Below are positions 36,858 through 44,562 of a stretch of DNA of 64,000 nucleotides, piece by piece. Every line of letters starts with the position of its first letter. The first letter of the stretch is position 1. The notes beneath the pieces were generated by a model. That model was not told the origin of the DNA. It did not search any database and worked only from the letters and a program-made list of their open reading frames with translations. Made by a program: the position numbers and the translations under genes. Location: NCBI RefSeq assembly GCF_017114865.1, contig NZ_JADEYH010000012.1, positions 62,001 to 126,000 on the forward strand, written 5' to 3'. Source of the DNA: Streptomyces verrucosisporus (lineage in GTDB: Bacteria > Actinomycetota > Actinomycetes > Streptomycetales > Streptomycetaceae).

Positions 36858-37991
36858 GTGTCCCACAGCACGGCCCCCGGCGAGGCACCGGCCGGCGGCA
36901 CCGGCCCCACCGGGAGGGCCCCGGCACCCCATCTGGCCCCGGCCGCCCCGGCCGCCCCGGCCGGCTCGCCGACCGCGGACGGACAACCGCCGCACGGACG
37001 CGGCGGCGGACGCGACGGCGCCGGAAGCCGCGGGAAGACCGGGGCGTCCCCGCCCCCCGGCGGCATCACCCGGCGCCACCGGCTGCGCCGCGACCGCGCC
37101 CTGGTCCTGATGACGCTGCCCGCCCTGCTGCTGGTCCTGGTCTTCGCCTACGTACCGCTGCTGGGCAACGTCGTCGCCTTCAAGGATTTCGACCCCTACC
37201 TCGGCGACTCCTTCACCGAGTCCTTCGCCCTCAGCCCCTGGATCGGCGGCGAGAACTTCCAGCGGATGTGGGAGGACCCCTACTTCTGGTCGGCGGTCGA
37301 GAACACCCTGCTGATCTTCCTCATCCAGCTGGTGTTCTTCTTCCCCGTCCCCATCCTGCTGGCCCTGCTGATCAACAGCATCATCAGCCCCCGGGTGCGC
37401 GCCTGGGCGCAGGGCGTGCTCTACCTGCCGCACTTCTTCTCCTGGGTGCTGGTCATCACCGTCTTCCAGCAGATCCTCGGCGGCGCCGGGATCATCGCCC
37501 AGACCATGCGCGAGAGGGGCTGGGGCGGCGGCTTCGACCTGATGACCGACCCCGGCTTCTTCAAGTTCCTGATCACCTTCCAGGCCGTCTGGAAGGACGC
37601 CGGCTGGGGCATCATCGTCTTCCTCGCCGCGCTGGCCGCCGTCAACCACGAGCTGTACGAGGCCGCCGCCGCGGACGGCGCGGGCCGGTGGCGGCGGATG
37701 TGGCATATCACCCTGCCCGCGCTGCGCCCGGTGATCGCCCTGCTGCTGGTGCTGCGCGTCGGCGACGCCCTCACCGTCGGCTTCGAGCAGATACTCCTGC
37801 AGCGCACGGCGGTGGGCACCGGCGCGGCCGAGGTGCTGGACACCTACGTGTGGAACGTCGGCCTGGAGAACGGCGACTTCGGCTACGCGGCGGCCGTCGG
37901 CGTCGTCAAGGGCGTCTTCGGCCTCTGCCTGGTGCTGGCCGCCAACAAGACCGCCCACCTGCTGGGCGAGCAGGGGGTGTACAAGAAGTGA
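36858..37991 (+). CDS. ABC sugar transporter permease, LplB-like
   Basis: The 377-residue permease has a long Pro/Gly/Ala-rich cytoplasmic leader (about residues 1-75) before six membrane helices, starting at LVLMTLPALLLVLVFAYVPLLG. The EAA loop reads ELYEAAAADGAGRWRRMWHITLP. VAFKDFDPYLG and LPHFFSWVLVITVFQQ are typical of LplB-type permeases that pair with LplA-like binding proteins. The leader is unusually long for the family. It starts with GTG after AGGAG, and its stop overlaps the next permease gene by GTGA. Confidence 0.91.
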   Translation: MSHSTAPGEAPAGGTGPTGRAPAPHLAPAAPAAPAGSPTADGQPPHGRGGGRDGAGSRGKTGASPPPGGITRRHRLRRDRALVLMTLPALLLVLVFAYVPLLGNVVAFKDFDPYLGDSFTESFALSPWIGGENFQRMWEDPYFWSAVENTLLIFLIQLVFFFPVPILLALLINSIISPRVRAWAQGVLYLPHFFSWVLVITVFQQILGGAGIIAQTMRERGWGGGFDLMTDPGFFKFLITFQAVWKDAGWGIIVFLAALAAVNHELYEAAAADGAGRWRRMWHITLPALRPVIALLLVLRVGDALTVGFEQILLQRTAVGTGAAEVLDTYVWNVGLENGDFGYAAAVGVVKGVFGLCLVLAANKTAHLLGEQGVYKK

Positions 37992-38917
37992 GCGTGCTGA
38001 CCGAGGACCGCGGGACGGAGGGCGCCGGAGCCCGGATGCGCCCCGCCTGGGAGGAGCCCCCCAGCGGTGTCGGCACCGCCGCCAAGAGCGCGGTACTGGC
38101 CGTCGCCTGCCTGGCGATCCTCTTCCCGCTGTGGATCGTGGTCGTCACCAGCCTGTCGTCGGCCGAGACCATCCGCGAAGCCGGCGGCCTGGTGGTCGTG
38201 CCCGGCGGCATCACCTTCGAGGCCTACCGCGAGCTGCTCTCCGGAGGCCAGGTCACCCGGGCCACCGTCATCAGCGTCTGCGTCACCGTGACCGGCACGC
38301 TGTTCAGCATGGCCGTCTCGGTGCTGTGCGCCTACGGCCTGTCCCGCCCGGGCTCCTTCGGCCACCGCCCGATGCTGATGACGCTGCTGGCCACGATGTT
38401 CTTCGGCGCCGGACTGATCCCCACCTATCTGCTGGTCCAGTCCCTCGGCCTGATCGACACCTACGCCTCGCTGATCCTGCCCAGCGCGGTGAGCGTGTTC
38501 AACATCCTGGTGCTGCGGGCGTTCTTCATGAACACCGCGCCGGAACTGATCGACAGCGCCCGTATCGACGGCGCCGGCGAGTTCCGCATCCTGTGGCGGA
38601 TCGTGATGCCGCTGTCGAGACCGGTGCTGGCGGTCATCTCGCTGTTCTACGCGGTCGGCTACTGGAGCGCCTGGTTCAACGCCTCGATCTACCTCAACGA
38701 CCAGACCAAGATGCCGCTCCAGGTGGTGCTCAACCAGATCGTCCTCAAGGGCGAGCGGCCCGCGGGCATGTCCCAGATCATCAACACCGGCCAGATCCAC
38801 ACCCTCTCGGTGCAGATGGCCGTGATGGTGCTGGCCCTGGTGCCGGTCGCCGTGCTCTCGCCCTTCGTCCAGAAGCACTTCAAGAAGGGCGTGCTCATCG
38901 GTGCGGTCAAGGGCTGA
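37988..38917 (+). CDS. ABC sugar transporter permease, LplC/YtcP-like
   Basis: The 309-residue second permease has six membrane helices and the EAA-type loop ELIDSARIDGAGEFRILWRIVMPLS. LFPLWIVVVTSLSS at the start, MFFGAGLIPTYLLVQSLGLIDTYASLILP in the middle and VQKHFKKGVLIGAVKG at the end are standard for the LplC/YtcP group. The GTG at 37988 overlaps the previous stop. GH42 follows after 109 nt. The two permeases should form a heterodimer with the binding protein at 35.1 kb. Confidence 0.91.
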   Translation: MSVLTEDRGTEGAGARMRPAWEEPPSGVGTAAKSAVLAVACLAILFPLWIVVVTSLSSAETIREAGGLVVVPGGITFEAYRELLSGGQVTRATVISVCVTVTGTLFSMAVSVLCAYGLSRPGSFGHRPMLMTLLATMFFGAGLIPTYLLVQSLGLIDTYASLILPSAVSVFNILVLRAFFMNTAPELIDSARIDGAGEFRILWRIVMPLSRPVLAVISLFYAVGYWSAWFNASIYLNDQTKMPLQVVLNQIVLKGERPAGMSQIINTGQIHTLSVQMAVMVLALVPVAVLSPFVQKHFKKGVLIGAVKG

Positions 38918-39026
38918 CCGCCCCCGCCGCCCTCACCGCCACCTCCCCGCCTCCGCCACCCCGGACCGATCCGATCACCGACCACAGCACACGGGCGACC
39001 GCGGCGCCCACTACGGAAGGCATCCT

Positions 39027-41063
39027 GTGACATCCCCGCCCAGGCCCACCCTCGCCGACGTCACCCGCGGCCGGATCCTCTACGGCGGCGACTACAACCC
39101 CGAGCAGTGGCCCGAGTCCGTCCGGCGCGAGGACGTCGCGCTGATGCGCGAGGCGGGCGTCAACCTCGCCACCGTCGGCGTCTTCTCCTGGGCCCGGCTC
39201 GAGCCCCGCCCCGGCGAGCGCGACTTCGGCTGGCTCGACCGCGTACTGGACCTGCTCCACGCGGGCGGGATCGGTGTCTGCCTGGCCACCCCGACCGCCT
39301 CCCCGCCCCCCTGGATGGGCGCCCGCCACCCCGAGACCCTGCCGCGCGACGAGACGGGCGCGGTCGTCTGGTACGGCTCGCGCAACCACTTCTGCGCCTC
39401 CTCGCCCGTCTACCGCGACCACGCCCTGCGCATCACCGCCGACCTCGCCGACCGCTACGGCGACCACCCCGCCCTGCGGCTGTGGCACGTGAACAACGAG
39501 TACGGCACCGCCTGCTGGTGCGACGTCACCGCCGCCCACTTCCGCCGCTGGCTGCGCGACCGCTACGGAAGCCTGGACGCCCTCAACGACGCCTGGGGCA
39601 CGGCTTTCTGGAGCCAGCGCTACGGCGACTGGGAGGAGATCATCCCGCCGCGCCGTGCCCAGTACATGGTCAACCCCACCCAGGAGCTGGACTTCCGCCG
39701 CTTCACCAGCGACGCCCTGCTGGAGTGCTTCACCGCCGAACGCGACGCCCTGGTGGAGCGCACCCCGCGCATCCCCGTCACCACCAACTTCATGCCCCTG
39801 TTCGTCGGCCAGAACGGCTGGACGTGGGCCGAGCGCGAGGACGTCGTCTCCGTCGACCTCTACCCCGACCCCGCCGACCCGGAGAGAGACGACGGCGCCG
39901 CGTGGGGGGCGCTGGTGCAGGACCTCACCCGCTCCCAGGCACGCGGCCCCTGGCTGCTGATGGAACAGGCCGCGGGACCGGTCAACTGGCGCGGCGTCAA
40001 CCACCCCAGGCCCGAGGGCCTGACGCGGCTGTGGTCGCTGCAGGCCGTGGCGCGCGGCGCGGACGGGATCTGCTTCTTCCAGTGGCGCCAGTCGCGGCAG
40101 GGCAGCGAGAAGTTCCACTCCGGGATGGTCTCCCACGCCGGGCCGCGCGGCCGCACCTTCCGCCAGGTGCGCCAACTGGGCGCGGATCTGGAGCGCCTGG
40201 GCGCTCTCACCGGCTCGCCCGTGACCGCGCGGGCGGCCGTACTGCACGACTGGAACGCCTGGTGGGCCACTCTGTCCGCCGGCCGCCCCTCGAATCTCCT
40301 CACCTACGAGCGGCCGCTGCGCGCCTGGCACCGCGCCCTGTGGGAGTCCCATCTGACCTGCGACTTCGCCCACCCCGAGAGCGGGCTGGAGGACTACGCC
40401 CTGATCGCCGTCCCCCATCTGTACCTGCTCACCGACGCCGCCCTGGACAACCTCGCCTCCTACGTCAGGGGCGGCGGCACCCTGGTGTGCGGCTTCTTCA
40501 CCGGCGTCGTCGACACCGACGACCGGGTGCGCGAGGGCGGTGTGGACGCCCGGCTGCGCGAGGTGCTGGGCATCGGAACCGTGCACGAGTGGTGGCCGCT
40601 GGACGAGGGGAAGGTCCAGCCGCTCGCCTCCTGCGGGGACGACATCGCGGAAGGCGCCGTCGGCACCCTGTGGCGCGAGGACTTCGAGACCCTGCCCGGC
40701 ACCGAGACCGTCGCCGCCTACCGGGGCGGCGAACTCGGCGGCCGGCCCGCGATCACCCGTCATCCCTTCGGCGACGGCACCGCCTGGTACCTGTCCACCC
40801 TCCCCGATCCCGCCGCGCTGCGCGCCCTGCTGTCCCGCGCGGCGGGCGAGGCCGGGCTGCGGCCTCCGCTTCCCGGACTGCCCACGGGAGTGGAGGCCGT
40901 ACGCCGCGGCGGCCGGCTGTTCCTCCTCAACCACCGGCGCGAGCCGGCCACCGTCCCCCTGCCCGCCCCGGCGACCGACGAGCTCACCGGGCGGCGGCAC
41001 GAGCACACGATCACCCTCGGCCGCCACGGCGCCGCCGTCCTGCGCGAGGCCCCGCCCGCGTAG
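39027..41063 (+). CDS. GH42 beta-galactosidase
   Basis: The 678-residue intracellular enzyme removes terminal beta-galactose (or arabinose) from oligosaccharides. Landmarks are GGDYNPEQWP near the N-terminus, acid/base Glu158 in WHVNNEYG, and nucleophile Glu313 in PWLLMEQAAGPVNW. Cys123, Cys163 and Cys165 match the GH42 zinc site. Trimerisation and C-terminal beta domains follow (LHDWNAWWA, YVRGGGTLVCGFFTGVVD). The GTG at 39027 gives the usual start. As the last gene of the transporter operon it probably trims the imported sugar. No signal peptide is present. Confidence 0.94.
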   Translation: MTSPPRPTLADVTRGRILYGGDYNPEQWPESVRREDVALMREAGVNLATVGVFSWARLEPRPGERDFGWLDRVLDLLHAGGIGVCLATPTASPPPWMGARHPETLPRDETGAVVWYGSRNHFCASSPVYRDHALRITADLADRYGDHPALRLWHVNNEYGTACWCDVTAAHFRRWLRDRYGSLDALNDAWGTAFWSQRYGDWEEIIPPRRAQYMVNPTQELDFRRFTSDALLECFTAERDALVERTPRIPVTTNFMPLFVGQNGWTWAEREDVVSVDLYPDPADPERDDGAAWGALVQDLTRSQARGPWLLMEQAAGPVNWRGVNHPRPEGLTRLWSLQAVARGADGICFFQWRQSRQGSEKFHSGMVSHAGPRGRTFRQVRQLGADLERLGALTGSPVTARAAVLHDWNAWWATLSAGRPSNLLTYERPLRAWHRALWESHLTCDFAHPESGLEDYALIAVPHLYLLTDAALDNLASYVRGGGTLVCGFFTGVVDTDDRVREGGVDARLREVLGIGTVHEWWPLDEGKVQPLASCGDDIAEGAVGTLWREDFETLPGTETVAAYRGGELGGRPAITRHPFGDGTAWYLSTLPDPAALRALLSRAAGEAGLRPPLPGLPTGVEAVRRGGRLFLLNHRREPATVPLPAPATDELTGRRHEHTITLGRHGAAVLREAPPA

Positions 41064-41109
41064 GACGGCGGGCGGCGCCCCGCGCACAGCGGACAGCGCA
41101 GACGGCGGA

Positions 41110-41138
41110 GGTGCCGGCGGATCGCATCCGCCGGCACC
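41110..41138. terminator. bidirectional terminator between GH42 and GH31
   Basis: GGTGCCGGCGGAT and its exact complement flank a CGC loop (13-bp stem) in the 105-nt gap between convergent genes. Confidence 0.75.
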
Positions 41139-41168
41139 GTCCGCGCGACCCGGGGGCCGCCTGCCGTC

Positions 41169-43217
41169 TCAGTCCTCCCTCACCGGAAGCCGGGCGCCGT
41201 CCCGCAGGAACAGCGGGATCCGCTCCAGCGGCGCGGGCACGGTGACCGGCCCGCCGCCGGGGTACCTCTCGCCCGTCCAGGCGTCCGTCCACTCCGCCCC
41301 GGCCGGCAGGTGCACGGTGCGCTCCCGGGCACCGGCCTCCAGCACGGGCGCCACCAGCAGGTCCGGCCCGAACAGATAGGCGTCGTCCACCTCCCAGGCG
41401 GCCGGGTCGCCGGGGAACTCCAGGAACAGCGGACGCATCGGCGGCAGCCCCTCGGTGTGGGCGGCGCGCATCTGCTCCAGCACATACGGCTTGAGCCGCT
41501 CGCGCAGCCGCAGGTACGCCTCCAGGATCTCCCCGGCCTCCCGGCCGTAGGACCACACCTCGTTGGGCCCGCCGGTCATGTCCGGGCCCAGCGGCATCCC
41601 CGGATCGCGGAAGCCGTGCAGCCGCATCAGCGGGGAGAGCGCGCCGAACTGGAACCAGCGCACCATCACCTCGCGGTAGGCCGGGTCGTCCGGGTCGCCG
41701 CCGTGGAAGCCGCCGATGTCGGTGTTCCACCACGGGATGCCCGACAGCGCGGTGTTGAGCCCGGCCGCGATCTGGCGGCGCAGGGTGGCGAAGTCGGTGC
41801 CGATGTCCCCGGACCACAGGGCGGCGCCGTAGCGCTGGGAGCCCGCCCAGGCCGACCGGTTCAGCGAGACGATCTCGGCCACGCCCTCGGCGGCCAGACC
41901 GTCGTGGACGGTACGGGCGTTCTCGCGCGGGTAGAGGTTGGACACCTCCAGCCCGGGGCCCGCGTGGTAGCGGAGATTGGCCGCGAAGCCGGGCTTGAGC
42001 TCCGGCTCGCCCGCGTCCAGCCAGAACGCCGTGATGCCGTACGACAGGTAGTTCTCCCGGATGCGGGACCACACGAAGTCGCGGGCGTCGGGGTTGGTGG
42101 CGTCGTAGAAGGCGACCTGGACGGGCTCGGCCACCCCCTTGTCCGGCCAGTCGGCGTGCGCCATCGGCCCGTACTCGGTGCCGATGAACAGGCCCTGCTG
42201 CTCCATGGGCCGGTGGTTCTCGCTCAGCGGCGAGACCGACGGCCACACCGAGACCACCAGCTTCACCCCCAGCCCCTCCAACTCCTTGACCATGGCCGCC
42301 GGGTCGGGCCACTCGGCCGGGTCGAACCTCCACTCGCCCAGATGCGTCCAGTGGAAGAAGTCGCAGACGATCGCCGACAGCGGCAGCCCGCGCCGCTTGT
42401 ACTCCCGCGCCACCGACAGCAGTTCGTCCTGGGTGCGGTAGCGCAGCTTGCACTGCCAGAAGCCGGCCGCCCACTCGGGCAGCATCGGGCTGCGGCCGGT
42501 GGCGGCCGAGTAGCGGCGCTGGGCGTCGGCCGGATCGCCGGCGGTGATCCAGTAGTCGATCTGGCGGGCGGAGTCGGCCACCCAGCGGGTGCCGTTGTGC
42601 GCCAGCTCCACCCGTCCGACGGCCGGGTTGTTCCACAGCAGGGTGTAGCCGCGGCTGGAGGTCAGCACGGGGATGGATACCTCGGCGTTGCGCTGGACGA
42701 GGTCGACCACCGCGCCCTTGTGGTCCAGCAGACCGTGCTGGTGCTGGCCCAGCCCGTACAGCCGCTCGCCGGAGTAGGCGGCGAAGCGCTGCTCCAGGCG
42801 GTGGTAGCCGTTGCCGGTGGCGGTGTGCAGCCGGGAGCCGGGCCACCAGAAGTGCGCGCGGTCCTCGGCCAGCAGCTCGGCGCCGTCGCCGGTGCGCACG
42901 AAACGCAGCATGCCGTCGGCGCTCACCACGGCGGTGATCGCGCCGCAGGTCACCCGCGCGTGGTCGTCCTCGACCCGGATGTCCGGCCCGTCTTCGGAGG
43001 GTGGTGGATCGGCCAGGAGGGCGCCGGGCAGCCCGTCCAGAACCGGGCCGCCCAGCCGGGCGCGCACCCGTACGGCGTCCGGGCCCCAGGGCTCGACGCG
43101 TACGGTCTCCTGCCGCCCGCGCCACTCCAGCGCGCCGTCGCGGGTGCGGAAGGTGCCGCGGGTGGGTGAGGACTGGGCCAGGGAGGAGGAGGGAGGGGAG
43201 AAGGCGGGTGTGGACAC
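41169..43217 (-). CDS. GH31 hydrolase, probable alpha-xylosidase
   Basis: The 682-residue enzyme has the GH31 N-terminal beta-sandwich (GERLYGLGQHQHGLLD), the barrel with IVCDFFHWTHLGEWRFDP, nucleophile Asp401 in FWLDAGEPE, and acid/base Asp471 in LWSGDIGTDF. PWWNTDIGGFHGG and GALSPLMRLHGFRDPG complete the barrel. The FFHW and FWLDAGEP variants fit alpha-xylosidase-like members better than alpha-glucosidases, but this is a family-level guess. AGGAG is 5 nt before the GTG start. It has no signal peptide. With GH42 and GH3 it would complete removal of Gal, Xyl and Glc from xyloglucan oligomers. Confidence 0.9.
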   Translation of the reverse strand: MSTPAFSPPSSSLAQSSPTRGTFRTRDGALEWRGRQETVRVEPWGPDAVRVRARLGGPVLDGLPGALLADPPPSEDGPDIRVEDDHARVTCGAITAVVSADGMLRFVRTGDGAELLAEDRAHFWWPGSRLHTATGNGYHRLEQRFAAYSGERLYGLGQHQHGLLDHKGAVVDLVQRNAEVSIPVLTSSRGYTLLWNNPAVGRVELAHNGTRWVADSARQIDYWITAGDPADAQRRYSAATGRSPMLPEWAAGFWQCKLRYRTQDELLSVAREYKRRGLPLSAIVCDFFHWTHLGEWRFDPAEWPDPAAMVKELEGLGVKLVVSVWPSVSPLSENHRPMEQQGLFIGTEYGPMAHADWPDKGVAEPVQVAFYDATNPDARDFVWSRIRENYLSYGITAFWLDAGEPELKPGFAANLRYHAGPGLEVSNLYPRENARTVHDGLAAEGVAEIVSLNRSAWAGSQRYGAALWSGDIGTDFATLRRQIAAGLNTALSGIPWWNTDIGGFHGGDPDDPAYREVMVRWFQFGALSPLMRLHGFRDPGMPLGPDMTGGPNEVWSYGREAGEILEAYLRLRERLKPYVLEQMRAAHTEGLPPMRPLFLEFPGDPAAWEVDDAYLFGPDLLVAPVLEAGARERTVHLPAGAEWTDAWTGERYPGGGPVTVPAPLERIPLFLRDGARLPVRED

Positions 43218-43308
43218 GGGGCTCCTGAGGGGCTCGTCGGTGTGCGGACCGGTCGGGCGGGAAGAGCGGGGAGCGGCGGAGAGGCGGGGGAGAACGGCGG
43301 GCCAGGGG

Positions 43309-44322
43309 TCAGCGGGCGGCGGGGGCCGGGCCGGAGCTGGCCCGCACCGTCAGCCGCGGGGGCAGCAGTTCCAGGCGCTCCCCGCGCTCGCCGCGCACCC
43401 TGGCCATCACCAGCTCCACCGCGCGGCGGCCCATCTCGTGGGCGGGGATGGCCACCGAGGTCAGGCGCACGGACGCCTGGACGGCCACCTGGTCCGGGCA
43501 GATGGCGACCACCGAGACGTCCTCGGGCACGGCCCGGCCCTGCTGGCGCAGCAGGCTCAGCAGCGGGTCGATGGCGGCCTCGTTCTGCACGACGAAGCCG
43601 GTGGTGCCGGGGCGCTCGTCGAGGATGCGCGAGAGCGTCCCGGCCATCGCCGCGTAACTGCCCTCGCACGGCCGGTGCAGCAGCCGCACACCCAGCTCGG
43701 CGGCGCGGGCGCGCAGCCCGTCACGGGTGCGCTCGGCGAAACCGGTGTGCCGCTCGTAGACGGCGGCCGCCTCGCCGACCACCGCGATGTCGCGGTGGCC
43801 CAGCTCGGCCAGGTGCTCCACGCACAGCGCGCCGGTGGCGGTGAAGTCCAGATCGACGCAGGTCAGCCCGGACGGGTCGGCGGGAATGCCGATGAGGACG
43901 GCGGGGCGCCCGGTGTCGCGCAGCAGTGGCAGGCGGGCGTCGTCCAGCTCGACGTCCATCAGGATCATCGCGTCGGCCAGCCCGCTGCCCACCACCCGCC
44001 GCACCGCCTCCGGGCCCTCCTCACCGGTCAGCAGCAGCACGTCGTGGTCGTGGGCACGGGCGGTGGTGGCGACGGCCAGAGCGATCTCCATCATCACCGG
44101 CACGTACATGTCGGTGCGCAGCGGCATCATCAGGGCGATGATGTTCGACCTGCTGCTGGCCAGCGCCCGCGCGCCGGCGTTGGGGTGGTAGCCCAGCTCG
44201 CGGATGCTCTGCTCGACGCGTTCGCGGGTGGCGGCGGAGATGGAACGCTTGCCGCTGAGGACGTAGCTCACGGTGCTGGCGGAGACTCCGGCGTGCCGGG
44301 CGACCTCGGCGAGGGTGACCAT
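43309..44322 (-). CDS. LacI family transcriptional repressor
   Basis: The 337-residue regulator has an N-terminal LacI helix-turn-helix (VTLAEVARHAGVSASTVSYVL), a hinge helix (NAGARALASSRSNIIALMMP) and a periplasmic-binding-like sugar sensor. GAAGCGCTTC palindromes stand upstream of its own gene and upstream of the GH3 and transporter genes, so it most likely represses all of them and itself. It lies 91 nt upstream of the GH31 gene on the same strand, and they may be co-transcribed. The inducer would be a sugar released from the imported oligosaccharide. Confidence 0.93.
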   Translation of the reverse strand: MVTLAEVARHAGVSASTVSYVLSGKRSISAATRERVEQSIRELGYHPNAGARALASSRSNIIALMMPLRTDMYVPVMMEIALAVATTARAHDHDVLLLTGEEGPEAVRRVVGSGLADAMILMDVELDDARLPLLRDTGRPAVLIGIPADPSGLTCVDLDFTATGALCVEHLAELGHRDIAVVGEAAAVYERHTGFAERTRDGLRARAAELGVRLLHRPCEGSYAAMAGTLSRILDERPGTTGFVVQNEAAIDPLLSLLRQQGRAVPEDVSVVAICPDQVAVQASVRLTSVAIPAHEMGRRAVELVMARVRGERGERLELLPPRLTVRASSGPAPAAR

Positions 44323-44356
44323 GGACTCTCCAGGGCGGTGCGGGAAGCGGCTGAGG

Positions 44357-44369
44357 TGAAGCGCTTCGA
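44357..44369 (-). promoter_or_regulatory. LacI operator upstream of lacI-type gene
   Basis: TGAAGCGCTTCGA lies 35 nt before the LacI start codon. It shares the GAAGCGCTTC core with the two sugar-operon operators, which supports autoregulation. Confidence 0.75.
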
Positions 44370-44435
44370 CAGGGAATCTGCGGACCGACCCTAAACCCGA
44401 CCTGACCGCCTGTCCAGATGCTCTGCGATGGGTTG

Positions 44436-44448
44436 TCGAAGCGCTTCA
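44436..44448 (+). promoter_or_regulatory. second LacI operator in the lacI / acyl-CoA dehydrogenase gap
   Basis: TCGAAGCGCTTCA is the exact reverse complement of the site at 44357-44369, with cores 80 bp apart. The pair could support looping, and the site could also influence the divergent acyl-CoA dehydrogenase gene 114 nt downstream. Confidence 0.7.
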
Positions 44449-44562
44449 ACAGATGATCGCATACGGGTGCACCGCACCCCGGAAAAGGTACGTACCGTGC
44501 GCAACGGGTACACGCATCGCGCAGCCCCGTCGGCAGTCCCCGGCAGTGCGAGGTGAACCGCG

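Noticed and set aside
34715..37069. Extension of the GH3 frame upstream through the transporter gene
   Set aside because: The frame is open by composition only; a promoter, operator and ribosome-binding site lie at 34714-34850.
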